From Pleurodeles waltl (lineage: Eukaryota > Chordata > Amphibia > Caudata > Salamandridae): 64,000 nucleotides of DNA. Positions within the stretch are counted from its first letter, which is position 1. Every line of letters starts with the position of its first letter. Shown here piece after piece: positions 44,338 through 55,593 of the stretch. The DNA lies in NCBI RefSeq assembly GCF_031143425.1, contig NC_090446.1, forward strand, positions 1,549,622,749 through 1,549,686,748, given 5' to 3'. The position numbers and the translations under genes were made by a program. A model generated the notes under the pieces. The model searched no databases and was not told where the DNA came from. It was given only the letters and a program-made list of their open reading frames with translations.

Positions 44338-45062
44338 TTTATGTGATCTTATGTTATGTTAAGTTATGTTATGTTATGTTATGCTGTGTTGTGTTGTGTT
44401 GTGTTGTGTTGGGTTATGTTATGTTATGGTATGTTATGTTAAGTTATGTTATGTTATGTTATGTTATGTGATGCTGTGTTGTGTTGTGTTGGGTTATGTT
44501 ATGTTATGTTATGTTATGCTGTGTTGTGTTGTGTTGTGTTGAGTTATGTTATGTTATGTTATGTTATGTTATGCTGTGTTGTGTTGGGTTATGTTATGTT
44601 ATGTTATGTTATGGTATGTTATGTTATGTTATGTAATGTTATGTTATGTTATGTTGTGTTGCGTTCTGTTGTGTTGTGTTGTGTTGGGTTATGTTATGTT
44701 ATGGTATGTTATGTTATGTTATGTTATGCTGTGCTGTGTTGTGTTGGGTTATGTTATGGTATGTTATGTTATGTTATGTTGTGATGTGTTGTGCTGTGTT
44801 GGGTTATGTTATGTTATGGTATGTTATGTTATGTAATGTTATGTTATGTTATGTTTTGTTGTGTTGTTTTATGTTATGTTATGTTAAGTTATGTTATGTT
44901 ATGCTGTGTTATGTTGAGCTGTCTTGTGTTGTATTGGGTTATGTAATGTTATGTTATGTTGTGTTGTGTTGTGTTGGGTTATGTTATGTTATGGTATGGT
45001 ATGTTATGTAATTTATGTTATGTTATGTTATTCTGTATTGTGTTGTTTTGTGTTATTTTATG
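44338..45062. repeat. Pentanucleotide array (ATGTT / GTGTT)n
   Basis: About 720 bp of a 5-bp unit, mostly ATGTT with blocks of GTGTT and GGGTT. Blocks recur in a pattern of roughly 100 bp (TTATG run, then TGTGTTGTGTTGGG). The cysteine- and methionine-rich ORFs are pure repeat translation. Confidence 0.95.
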
Positions 45063-45064
45063 TT

Positions 45065-46155
45065 ACCTTTGGGGACCAACACCACTGGGCTGGACCAAGG
45101 GCTGTTTGAGGCCTCAATAACCCCTAACTCCAGCCTTTTGGAGACGTCCTCCTTAATGCTGGCTCTCGCCTTATCAGACAACCTGTAAACGTTGCTCTTC
45201 ACAGGCAGCCTGTCCCCAGTATCACTATCAAGGGCACACTTTGTAGTGAGCCCTGGTGTAAGGGAGAATAAAGAGGCAAACTGACCCAACAACTGGCGGC
45301 AGTCTCTCTGTTGATCTACGGTCAGTGTAGAAGGGGGGCATATGCCCTCCACTGACCCATCCTGAACCTTGAAGGAAAGGAGCTTGGGGAGAGGTTCCCT
45401 CTCCTCTTCCACCCTTATCCGTGAACAGGAGCATGATTAACTCAGACCTCTCGAAGTGGGGTTTGAGACGATTGATGCCAAGGCCCTTAAAGGGTTCCAA
45501 GGTTTTGTGAGATCCACCAGGTAGGTGACCTCACTCTTGCGCTCTTTCACTGCATAGGAACCAGACCAACGGACGGGTAGGGGCCTGGGCTCCACAGGAT
45601 CCATCACACACATTTTTTTGCCCAGGGTGAAACTTAATCAGAGTGGCATTTTGGTTGTATCACTGTTTCAGGACCTCCTGGCAGGTTTCTAGTTTTACAT
45701 TAACTTGCTTCAAAAGCTCCTCATCTAGGTATGGAGTGCCAGTATGTAGATGACAACATCCTGGGGGGGCTTCCTGAGATCTTGCTTCAACCCCTCTTTT
45801 ACCAGACTGAGAAGTCCTCACACTGGGTGCCTGTACAGAAGCTAAAGGGGCTGAATCCAACCTCCTTCTGGGGCACCTCCAGGTACACAAACAACAGGCA
45901 TGGCAAGAGGACATCCTACTTCTGCCTCGAGAGCTCTGACAGGCCCATAATCCTTCCTTTCAGGGTGTTGCTGAACATCTCAACAAGAATATTGGTTTGG
46001 GGGTGGAAATAAGTGGAGAACTTCTAGGTTACCCCACAATCCATCTACTTGGCCTTCATGTATGCCGACATGAAGTTGGTTCCATGGTCCGACACAACCT
46101 GCTTGGAGAACCCCACATGGGTAAATATCCCCATCAGTGCCCTTGCCTACATAGA
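45065..46155 (-). pseudogene. pol: Gmr1-like Gypsy pol fragment: integrase followed by RT
   Basis: In minus-strand order: the integrase core near 46,140-45,960 (GIFTHVGFSKQVVSDHG, NFMSAYMK, then a frame with HPQTN.LVEM..NTLK), the integrase C-terminal region near 45,640-45,490 (RKSEVTYLVDL), then a linker, then the RT start at 45,412-45,053 (TGDRLPVKSNVYRLSDKARA, SPWSSPVVLVPKG). Integrase thus lies upstream of RT, the order of the Gmr1 group rather than ordinary Gypsy. The RT is cut by the pentanucleotide array. Several stops are present. Confidence 0.78.
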
Positions 46156-46264
46156 GGGCATTGCCATAGTCCACTTTACTGGTGCTGAGCGCTTGGGTCA
46201 CAGTTTTCTGTGGCTCAAGGGCAGCCATTTGAAGATTTTTCCCAGTCTGCCCACACTTTGCCAA
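46156..46264 (-). pseudogene. LINE scrap (L2-like C-terminus)
   Basis: The frame reads KTVTQALSTSKVDYGNALYVG, which matches the post-RT region of LINE-A and LINE-B (TRLDYGN-like). It is fused directly to the Gmr1-like integrase fragment. Confidence 0.65.
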
Positions 46265-47310
46265 TCTCCCCAGATACTACTGGTCTCTGATGAAGAGTCT
46301 GCTCACCTCCCCTGGGCTAAGCAGCCTGTCCACACCCAGTCTGCTTTCCTTGAGACTCAGCAGTCTGTCTAGGCTCCATTCACCTTCTTTGGGGCTCTAC
46401 AGCCTGCCCAGACCCCACCCAGCACCCCTGATACTACTGATCTCTAAGCCCAGACCCTGGCGAAATCCTATGGAGCTCTGCAGTCTGCCCACACACTGCC
46501 TAACTCCCCAGATCCTACTGGTCTTTGTGCCCAGACCCTGCCTCCTTTCCCTAGGGCTCTGCAGTCTATCTAGACTCTGCCCACATCCCCTGGGTCAGCA
46601 GCCTGCGCAAATTCTGCCCAACTCTTCAGATAATACTGGTCGCTGATCCCAAACCCTGCTCACCTCTCCTGGGGTCTGCAGCATACCAAGGCTCTGCCCA
46701 ACTCCTCTGGGGCTCTCCAACCAACACAGCCACTGCCCACACCTTCTGGGGATCTGCGTTCAACACAGACTCTGCCGACCTCCCATGGGCATTGCATCCA
46801 AAACAGAATCTGCCCATCTCCCCTGGAGCTCTGCATTCAACACAGCTACTGCCCATCTCTCCCGGGGCTCTGCGGCCTTCCCAGACTCTGCCCACCTCTC
46901 CTGGGACTCTGCATGCAACACAGCTGGACAGTGCCCACCTCCCCTGGTGCTTTGCAACTAACATAGACACTATCCATCTCCCCTGGGACTCTGCAGTCAA
47001 CTCAGACTCTGTCCACCTCCGCTGGGCACTGCAGCCATCACAGACTCTGCCTACCTCCCCTAGGGCTCTGAATCCAATGCAGATTCTGCCCACCTCCCTT
47101 GGCGCACTGGAGCTCACCCAGATTCTGTCCACCCCTCCTTGGCTCTGAGGCCAACACAGCTACTGTCCACGTCGCCTGGGCACTGCATCCATCACAGACT
47201 CTGCCCACCTCCTCTGGGCACTACTGCCACTACAGACTCTGCCCATCTCCCTTGGGTCTCTACATTCAACATAGACTCTGCCCACCTCCCCTGAGTCTCT
47301 GCAGCCAGTG
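46265..47310. repeat. Minisatellite, about 46-bp unit
   Basis: A diverged unit of the form CAGACTCTGCCCACCTCCCCTGGG.CTCTGCA..CAACA recurs more than 20 times with small length changes. The many ORFs on both strands come from the repeat. No gene is seen. Confidence 0.85.
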
Positions 47311-48387
47311 CGGACAGTGCCATGTCCCACATACCCCTGGTCTGTGAGCCCTCGTGGGTCTGACGCAAAGAGCCCGCCAGCATCCCACCTGCCCACGAGA
47401 GGCGGACTCTGTGCCTGCCCTGTCCGAGCTCACGGTACATCCTGCTCACGAGAAGCATCTTTAATTGCGAAGGAACAGGGAGGCCTGCGGGCAGTGCCAG
47501 GATCCAGCGAGGCCAGGCGGGCTCTAACCAGGTGCACCGGCCCCGCAGCACTGGGGAGATGCGCTCACCCTGTATCCTCCGAGGGGCCTGGGGCCTGCTG
47601 GTACCTGATGGAGCCTGTTCTCTGTGGGGCAGGAGGCACTACAGGGCGACACCTGCGCCTCACTCCCGAGAAGGTACCCGCGTGGCACGGCCTGTCCTGT
47701 GGGGCAGGAGGCCTCCTACTTCGCGCACCCAATGCGCCAAGAAGACAAGATATGTCCTGGACAGGCGCGGCACCCCTCCCCTCCAGAATTAAAAGTCTCT
47801 GCCTAGAAACAACTTCCCCGAAGTCCCTGGACACCCCCTTTCCAAGTGCTCCCAAGCGCTTGCCTCGAGACTTTAGGTGGATGGGTGTCCCCAGGTCTCT
47901 CAGTCGCCAGTAAAGTAAATTTACCTTAATACGCGTAGTAATCTATGATCGGGATGTAGTTTGGGTTTACATTTCACAGGATTTATTTACTCCTAAGAGT
48001 AGTACCTACGCCCAGAACGCTGCGCCGCGGTAGGGTTGTCTGTGTTGCATGCAGTGCCTGAGCCCCCTCTGGGGTCTGTGTGGGTTCAGGCTGTCAGGGA
48101 CGTGTTAACTTTGGGGACCATGCACCAAATGTATTTTGGAGGCCCCTGTTTCGAACAGCTTTGAGTTTCTGATCCAGCTCTTTCGTACCCTCTTTGGCCA
48201 GGTCACTGATAGTACACAGGGACACTAGTCCGAATTCTATATGTGTTCACATGTAATATTCAGGGATAGTGACATGTGTTTCATTATTGTAACACAGCAG
48301 CAGCTCACGAATATTACTGCAAATAATCTCCGTGACACTCTCCCGTTCCGCATACGTGAGGTCCTGCTTTGATCTAAAAGACTCTTT
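47311..48387. other. Unassigned CpG-rich sequence
   Basis: A 201-residue plus-strand frame (47,308-47,913) exists, but its composition is arginine/proline/serine-rich and no domain is seen. I do not call a gene. The right edge is the Harbinger terminus. Confidence 0.35.
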
Positions 48388-48425
48388 GGTGGTCATTATG
48401 AATATGGCGGGAAACACCGCCAAAA
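48388..48425 (+). repeat. Harbinger left terminal inverted repeat
   Basis: It pairs with 55,556-55,593. The shared core is TCATTATGAA, then TGGCGG and CACCGCC. Confidence 0.72.
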
Positions 48426-49010
48426 GGCTGGTGGTCCGGACCCCCAAATAATGAAGCCAATGAGAAACAAGTAGTGGTCCATTCACACACCACCATCTTT
48501 GTAGTCCCGACGAGGATGGAGGAGGCTGCCCGCAGGCCGGCGGAAAGGTCCTACCCACCCACCAAATAATGAAACACAAGACCGCCAGCAGTTACGGGGC
48601 GGGAACCACTGCTAAGCAAAGCGTGGCGGAAACGAACAAAGTAAAAGGACACACTCACCGAAGGCACACACAACACGCACACATGGAGAGAGAGTTGGAA
48701 ATCATATCAATGCTGCTCCTTGCCATATACCTCCACGACCGTGACCACCGAGGAAGACGATGGCAGTAAGTACCGCAACCTAGTACACATGGGAAGAAAG
48801 GGCACAGTTACACACCCATACCACCCCACTCACCCTGCAACGCACTCCCAGCCCCTCCCACATCCCAAGCCATACATACCAAAACAAGATGTACTTACAA
48901 GACACAAGGCAACAGAGACCTGCACCAATATACACACATGTGCACACCACACCCCCACAGTGAAAAGCTGAACAACTTCACTATATTGTGCCAACAGCAT
49001 TACTGGGCAC

Positions 49011-51398
49011 TCAAATTTTATTGAATGAAAAAACAAATTGTCCAAATAAGGCAATTGGCCAGTCCATAGCAAATACTTTGAAGGGCAAAAATAGTCTGAA
49101 CTTGACTCCCACATGTGCAAAGGATACTCCACTTGAAAGGGACATCAATGGGGCAGCCAGGCACCTCAGGGAATAGGGGCAGGGGGTGGCAGGGCGGTGA
49201 GGGTGGGGACTTACGTCCGGAAGGGGGGGTGGGCTTAGGTTTGGGAGGTGGAGGGGGTTTGGGCTTGCCCTTGGAAGGAGGGGGAGCGGGCTTGGACCGG
49301 GGGGTGGCAGTGGGACCTGGGGCAACATGGGGCTTCTTCCTCCCTGGGGAAGGGGTACGCGAATGGGATGGGTGGACTGGGGAGGACTTGGACGTGGAAG
49401 GAGTGGACAGGGCAAGGAGATGGGCACGTTTAGGGATGAGACGGGGTGGGCCAGTGTGTTCGAACAGGTCAATACGGGAAAGGAAAAGCTTCTTAGGGGC
49501 AGTTGGATGGGATTTGGAGGCAGACGTGGGAGTGGTGGTAGAGGGAATGTTTGTATCAGGTGTAGTTGTGCTGGACATGGATGCAGGTGCCTGTAAAGGA
49601 TGGTGATGTGTGGTGGATGTGTGTGGTCTGCCAATGTTTGAGTGTGTTGGGAGGAGGGGGTGGACACAGTGGGACAAGACAGGCTGCCAGTGTATATGGA
49701 TGTTGTCTGGGTGTTTGTAGGTCTGGTGAGTGTGCTGCAAGTGTCTCTCAATATAGTTGTGGTGAGTGCAGGTGTGGTGTCTGGGGTGCATGTCTGGATG
49801 TCATATGTTGTGGTGACTGCATGAATGGGGCCATCAGCAATGACTGAGGGTGCAGTGCATGTGGGTGTGCATGGTGAGGTGACAGACAGGGGAGCGGGGG
49901 AGGATGACACACTCAGGGAAGTGGATGTTGTAGTTTCTGCAGTGGTTTGTTGGGTGTGTGCCTGCCTGTGGTGGGAAGTGTGGTGCATGTGTTTGTCTGT
50001 ATTCTTTTTTGTGTGTTAACGTGTGTGTATGGCTATCTGTACGTTTGCTTGGAATGGGTGAAGGGAGTAGGGTGCTGGAAGGGGTAGAGGTGGTGGGATG
50101 GGGGACGGAAAGAACAGGGACACTGGCTGCCATCAAAGAGGAGGCCAGAGCCTGAAAAGATCTCTGTAGGCCAGACATGGCACCGTGAATGCCTTCCAGG
50201 TAGGCATTGTATTGCTGAATCTGGGATGCAAGCCCCTGGATGGCATTCACAATGGTTGTCTGCCCTACAGAGATTCCTCAGGAGGTCAATAGCCTCCTCC
50301 GTGAGGGCAGCAGGGATGACTGGGGCAGGGGATGAGGTGCCTGGTGCAAAGGAGATGCCCACCCTCCTGGGTGAGCGGGCATGGGCAACTGGGTGGGGAG
50401 CAACTGGGAGGGCGGTGATGTCATGAGGGGTGGCAGAAAATGGCATATAATGGGTGTGTCCAGTAGGGTCCGCCACCGCCAGGGTTCTCCCATCAGAAGA
50501 GGTATCGGAGTCACTACCTCCAGTGGTAGTTGCCTCCCCGTGGTGCTCCCTCCACCCTCCAACCCACTGGTCCCTTTGGCATCCGCCGACTCTGCCTCCT
50601 TGGAACCGTGGGCTGCTGCATCCCCACTCACCGGTGCCACTGCTCCCACGCCAGATGATACTGATGTACACAAAGGACACAAGAGCACAGGGGTGGAGAG
50701 ACAAAACAAGGGAGAACTTTGTCAGAAACTGAATATATGTACATCTCTGGCTCACACACACACTCTTATCCAGGTCACACACTTACACACAGCACATACA
50801 ACATACATTATGATTGTGCCCCTGACTAGAGGCCATGAACACAGAATCCACACCCACAGAAAACACTGACCTGATACACTGTGTGGAGTACACCCATGAG
50901 AGACCATGCCCAGCCAATGCACTTACAAGTCCATGAGGCCACAAAGCATAACAGATGACAGAAAGGGGACCCCCCAGGGGCCTATAGAGACTTCCCAAAT
51001 TAGCCCTCACACCATCCCATGGACTTTGAGGGGGCAGGACTGCAGGAACCCACCTGTCCAGGTGCCTGGCACTAATATACATACATACCACAGCACCAAT
51101 ATACATCCATCAAAGCAGTATCACAACAGTATTGGTACTCACCCCCTTGTGGCAGCTGTGCTGCTGTGCTGCCTTCAAGCACCCATCCAAATCCCAATAG
51201 GCCACCGCCAGAATGTGGGCCATTAGAGAGGTCAGGATCCGAGGGGCACTCCTTCCTCGTTGGGAGCCCACACAACTTGGCATACAGGGGTAGGACCCCA
51301 TCCACCAGCTTCTCGAGCTCCTCAGTGGTGAAGGCTGGGGCCTGTTCCCCCGAGACCCATGCCATTTCAGGGACCAGGGTCAGGACACGCCAGCACAC
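49011..51398 (-). pseudogene. Harbinger Myb/SANT-like gene 1 (left)
   Basis: The first exon (51,398-51,120) reads SGEQAPAFTTEELEKLVDGVLPLYAKLCG, the first helix of a Myb/SANT-like (Myb_DNA-bind_5 type) domain. It then skips to GLLGFGWVLEGS, so the middle of the domain looks deleted. A GTGAGT splice donor lies at about 51,141-51,146 on this strand. Later exon pieces occur at about 50,410-49,830: an alanine- and proline-rich region, a helical segment ILSAIQ-like with QIQQYNAYLEGI, and a long P/S/T-rich tail with frame breaks to 49,011. In Harbinger systems a Myb-like protein helps transposase bind DNA. Exons other than the first are inferred from frame and composition. Confidence 0.6.
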
Positions 51399-52001
51399 GT
51401 AGTGGACTACTAGCCTGCACGGGAATCAGGAGTCAAGTGTCAAGGGTCTGATTAAATGGCGTAGGTACCGCGGCTGTGTGCTCCGTCACCGCCGGAGGCG
51501 ATCATGATTGGTCCAGGTTCCCCATTGACAACCATGTAAACTAATGATCGGGTGCACGGCGATGAACACCGCCTTCCGCTATGACGACTAACACCAGCAG
51601 AATGGAGTCACTTCCACTCCCTCAGACCTGGATGGCAGTAGGTTGCCTTTTTGCTACCACCACATCACCATAGCCTGGCCAGGAGTCTCATCCAGGGCCT
51701 CAAAATCTCCGACCTTAGTCGCTTGCTGACATGAGTCTAGGATCCACACATGCACCCATTTTTGGAATTGTGTCCACACTGGGATGCCAGTATTTCAGAG
51801 TTAACTCAGCACACATATGCCTGACGGGGTACTTCATACTTTGTGTCTGTGTGCGTAACCTATGTCTTGCACTTACAAAGATACAGTGACATCATGTGAT
51901 GCAGGTGTATATTTACACTCAATATGTGTTCTTTCCTCCACCATGGGTACAGACCCATGTGGTGAGGGAGGGCCCCATCAGTCTACAGACCTCTAGATGA
52001 T

Positions 52002-53166
52002 TTGGTAACTATGGAGGAACATCACATCATTATCACGTACAGACTCAACAGAGCTACTATCCATGACCTCAGTGCATTAAAGGATCCTGTTCTGAAACCT
52101 GCAAATCGGATTCAGCATTCCATCCCTACAACTGTGCAAGTGCTATCTGTGCTCCATTGTTTGGCTACGGGGTCATTTCAGATGACAGTGGGCATGGGTG
52201 TAGGGGTATCACAGCCAATGTTCAGCCTCATCCTGTCAAAATTCCTGGATGCATTCATCCAACACCTGCAGACATATGTTCAGTTTCCCCAAAGGGCTGA
52301 ACTTCCTGGCATAAAATCTGGATTTTATGCCTTTGCCAACATCCTACATTTGATTGGTGCCATTGATGGAACCCACATTCGCTCTCATACCCCCAAGAGT
52401 GAATGAACAAGTGTACAGGAATCGAAAGAACTATCACTCTATGAATATACGATTGGTGTGCACTTCTGACCCGTACATTTCACGTCAATGCCAGGTTCCC
52501 AGGCTCAGTCCATGATTCCTTTGTCCTGAGAAACAGCGCCACACATGATAGAACAACTACAAGGGGACAGAGGATGGCTCATAGGTGAGTGTGCATGACA
52601 CTGGATCTGTACATAGCTGACAGCCAACCAATATGCATGTGAAGTCAGTTTCTTAAGGTCCTGTTTCACCCACTTTTGCTGGTGATTCTGGCTACTCGAA
52701 CTTGCAATGGCTCCTGACATCAGTGAGGAATCCCAGGACAGATGCAGAGAGGAATTATAATGAGGGCCATGGATGTACTAGGAGGGTGATTGAGTGCACA
52801 ATAGGTCTCCTGAAGGCTAGATTTTGTTGCCTCCATCTCTCTGAGGGATCCCTAGGCTATGGCCCTGAGAAGGTATGTAGGATAGTGGTGGCCTTCTGCA
52901 TGCTGTACAACTTGGCTGTGAGGAACGTTATCCCACTTCTGGAAGAGGAGGGTGCTGTCCAACCAGCCCTGCAACCTCAGAGAGGGGATGAGAGTGATGG
53001 TGAGGAAGAAGAGGGGGGATCTCAACTCCAGGAAGCAGCTGGTCCGCCTATACTTTCTGTGACTATGAGGTACTGTTCACTGATGCTGATGTCTTCACTG
53101 CATAGTTTCAGTCTGACTCATTTAATTGGTAAAGTGGCGTCTATAGTCATTGACATTGTTAACTGA
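52002..53166 (+). pseudogene. Harbinger transposase (HARBI1-like DDE)
   Basis: The first frame (52,002-52,406) has the helix-turn-helix-like VLSVLHCLATGSFQ and the first catalytic aspartate in GAIDGTHI. The next part (52,406-52,575) has the second aspartate region in a shifted frame. A GTGAGT donor near 52,583 suggests an intron to about 52,680. The last frame (52,702-53,166) has RNPRTDAERNYNEGHGCTRRVIECTIGLLKARF with the catalytic glutamate in RVIE, and a C-terminal acidic tail. At least one frameshift and an atypical acceptor mean it is probably dead. Confidence 0.82.
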
Positions 53167-53356
53167 TGACTGAAGTGGCGTGTGCCAGGGAACCCAATAT
53201 TAGGTACAGTGTGGCACACTTCAGACACTACAGTGCGTTGGATCCCCTCCTGCAATGAAGCTATGATTGTGGAATTGACTGGCTACTGCATACACGTTCA
53301 CAATTGATATCTCATATTGACGAGGGACATACGATTTGAGTGCATAGGTGTTTTTA

Positions 53357-55000
53357 TTAAGTGACAAAATGTACATATTTCGTGGAACAGTGATATGGGG
53401 TGGGAACATGGTGCATATCCAAACTCAGGTACATATGCTCAGCTGTTGGTAGCTCTGGGTTTTGTTCCATGTGGCCATCGGTAGAGGGTGTGATGGCAGT
53501 GGCAAGTGAACAAGGGAGCACAGTGGCACACAAGGGAGACAGTTCAGGGCAGTCACTTCCTAACGGTGGGATTGGTGTTGGCTGGGGTTTCAGTGGGATG
53601 TCTGGGTCTGAGGGCACGTTTGCATGACTGGAGCTGGCCTGCAGGGGTAGGGGTGCTGGTTTCCTGGGTGTCCTCTGGCAGTGCCACCAGTCCAGTAGCT
53701 GCTGCAGATGTTGATGGCTAGTGCTCGGGACTTGCAGGTGGGTGGAGGACTCAGGCTGGCTGTGGTTCTGGTGCTGCAGCACCCCTGCAATGTTGGCAAT
53801 GGTGAGATTGAGCTGTTTCCGTTGCTCCATGACCTCCATGGCCTCCTGTTGTTGTGCTATCTGCAGCCTCTGGTTCTCCTCCTGGGTGCCCATGATATGG
53901 CCCATCCTGTCCTGGGTTTGGTGGTATGCTCCCAGGACCCCAAATATCACCTCCTGGGCTGCTGCATCCATCCTTTTGCATCCCCCCTGGCCACTGATGC
54001 CCTCCCACTGGCCCTCGCCCCCTGTGCCTGTGTCCCCTGCACAGGTCTGGCAGTCACACTTGCACTGAGCCCTTCCTCATCCTGCCTGTTGGTGGGTGGA
54101 GACTGTGACCTCTGTGAATGTGGGGAGCCAGTCTGTGGCCGGGTGGCACAGGTGTGGGGTCATTTGGCCAGAGCTGATGAAGGTGGCTGGGTGTAGGGCT
54201 GTCAGTGGTATCCTGGGTGGGGCTTCTGTCCAGGACTGTGTGATGGGCCAGGGTATTCCTCACTTTCCATACATCCCTCTGCATTCTCCTGAGTGGGGTC
54301 TCTGTCCCCGTGTGGGGTGTTGGCACTCCTTGGCGTTTCCGTCTGGATGGCATGTGTGGTGGTGCCTGTGGGGGGGGATGGACATATTGGTGTCAGGTAC
54401 CTTTTTCGGCATTTGATGCACAGCTCTGCCCTAATTTGTGCTTATATTACCCTGTCGTGGAATGCAAGGTCCCTTTGTGTACATATATTTGCATTTTATA
54501 TGGTAGAGTGTATTGTGGGTGCTGTAATGCCACTGGGAATCCATGCAGGGGTAGGTGGCTGTGCACAGGGTGCATGATGTAGGTCTGTTATTATAGGTGG
54601 GGTGACTGTTAAGGTATTGTAGTTGACTTACCCGAGTCCAGTCCTCCAATTAGTCCGGTGAGGCCCTCCGGGTGCAGGATCGCAAGGAACTTCTCCTCCC
54701 AGTCGGTGTAATCGGGGGGTGTAGGTGGGGGAGCTCCACCAGTCTTCTGTACGGTGATGTTGTGCCTAGATGCCATTGACCGAACCTTCCCGCGCAGGTA
54801 GTTCCAGATGTCACCCCTTGGGTGTGGATGGTTTCCCACTGCGTTGACCTTGTTGACAATCGTCTGCCATAGCTCCAGCTTCCTGGCCACGGGTGGCTGC
54901 TGCACCTGTGTCCTGAATAGTTGGGCTTGACCCTGAGTATTTCGTCTACCATGGTCCTTAGCTCCCTATCTGTGAAGCGGGGGTGCTTAGGGTGTGCCAT
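53357..55000 (-). pseudogene. Harbinger Myb/SANT-like gene 2 (right)
   Basis: The N-terminus (55,000 downward) reads MAHPKHPRFTDRELRTMVDEI, the start of a second Myb/SANT-like domain. A frameshift near 54,910 moves the rest to the frame 54,905-54,609 (RKLELWQTIVNKVN, then IWNYLRGKVRSM). A GTAAGT donor lies at about 54,628-54,633 after GGLDSG. A second exon of about 54,350-53,360 carries a proline-rich part, a glutamine-rich coiled coil (EENQRLQIAQQQEAMEVMEQR) and a P-rich tail. It differs clearly from gene 1, so the element encodes two distinct Myb-like partners. Confidence 0.7.
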
Positions 55001-55555
55001 GGTGTGTGTTGTGGGTGGTGTGTTGTGGGTGTATTGGTGATGATGCTGTTGTGTGGTTATGTGTGTGGCTTGTAAAGGTGTTTGGGGTTTATATGTGTTT
55101 TGGTGGTGTATTTGTGCCTGTGACTTGTGTGATGTTGTTTTCAGTGTATGTGTGTTGTATTGTCAATCTCAATTGTGCTATTGGCAATGCAAAGGATTGT
55201 GGGGTGTGTATATCTGTGTTTTGTAGTGTTGTAGATGTGTGTCAGTTGTGTGGTTTTCAAAGTTGCCAATGTGTGCCTTTCTTGTTGGTGGGTACCATTC
55301 CTGGCCATGGTGGCCCATACCGCCAGTGGCCGTTCGGCATCCTCTATCTGCCATGCTGATTTGTGCTTCATTATTTGGTGGGCGGAGGATTTGTCTGCAT
55401 AGCGATGGCGGGTGGGGTGTATTCCTTTCTGCCATCGTAAGCCGTGGCGGTGGGTGGGGGTTGCAAGATTTTTGGAGGTTTAACTTTTTGGCATCATAAC
55501 TCTGCGGCGTCCAGGCTTCCGCCACTGGCGGTCTTCTGTTCACCGTCGCCACGGC

Positions 55556-55593
55556 GGTCGGCGGTGATTGCCGCCAAGTTCATAATGAGGGCC
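55556..55593 (-). repeat. Harbinger right terminal inverted repeat
   Basis: Reverse-complement partner of the left terminus (48,388-48,425), followed by TTT. Confidence 0.72.

Larger units (their letters stand above)
48388..55593. mobile_element. PIF/Harbinger DNA transposon, 7.2 kb
   Basis: Terminal inverted repeats pair about 30 bases: left GGTGGTCATTATGAATATGG, right (reverse complement) GGCCCTCATTATGAACTTGG, each continuing into GCGG..CACCGC-like sequence. TTT flanks both ends (48,385-48,387 and 55,594-55,596), fitting a 3-bp duplication, although Harbinger usually picks TWA. Inside are a transposase gene (plus) and Myb/SANT-like genes on the minus strand on both sides. Confidence 0.8.

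Noticed and set aside
44250..45109. Cysteine/methionine-rich plus-strand ORFs
   Set aside because: Pure translation of the ATGTT/GTGTT array.
46290..47396. ORFs on both strands of 65-168 codons
   Set aside because: All follow the ~46-bp minisatellite unit.
47308..47913. 201-codon plus-strand ORF as a host gene
   Set aside because: No domain, skewed composition, next to a minisatellite; no supporting signal.
52002..53166. Host HARBI1 gene
   Set aside because: It lies between Harbinger terminal repeats with partner genes and is frameshifted; a transposon copy fits better.
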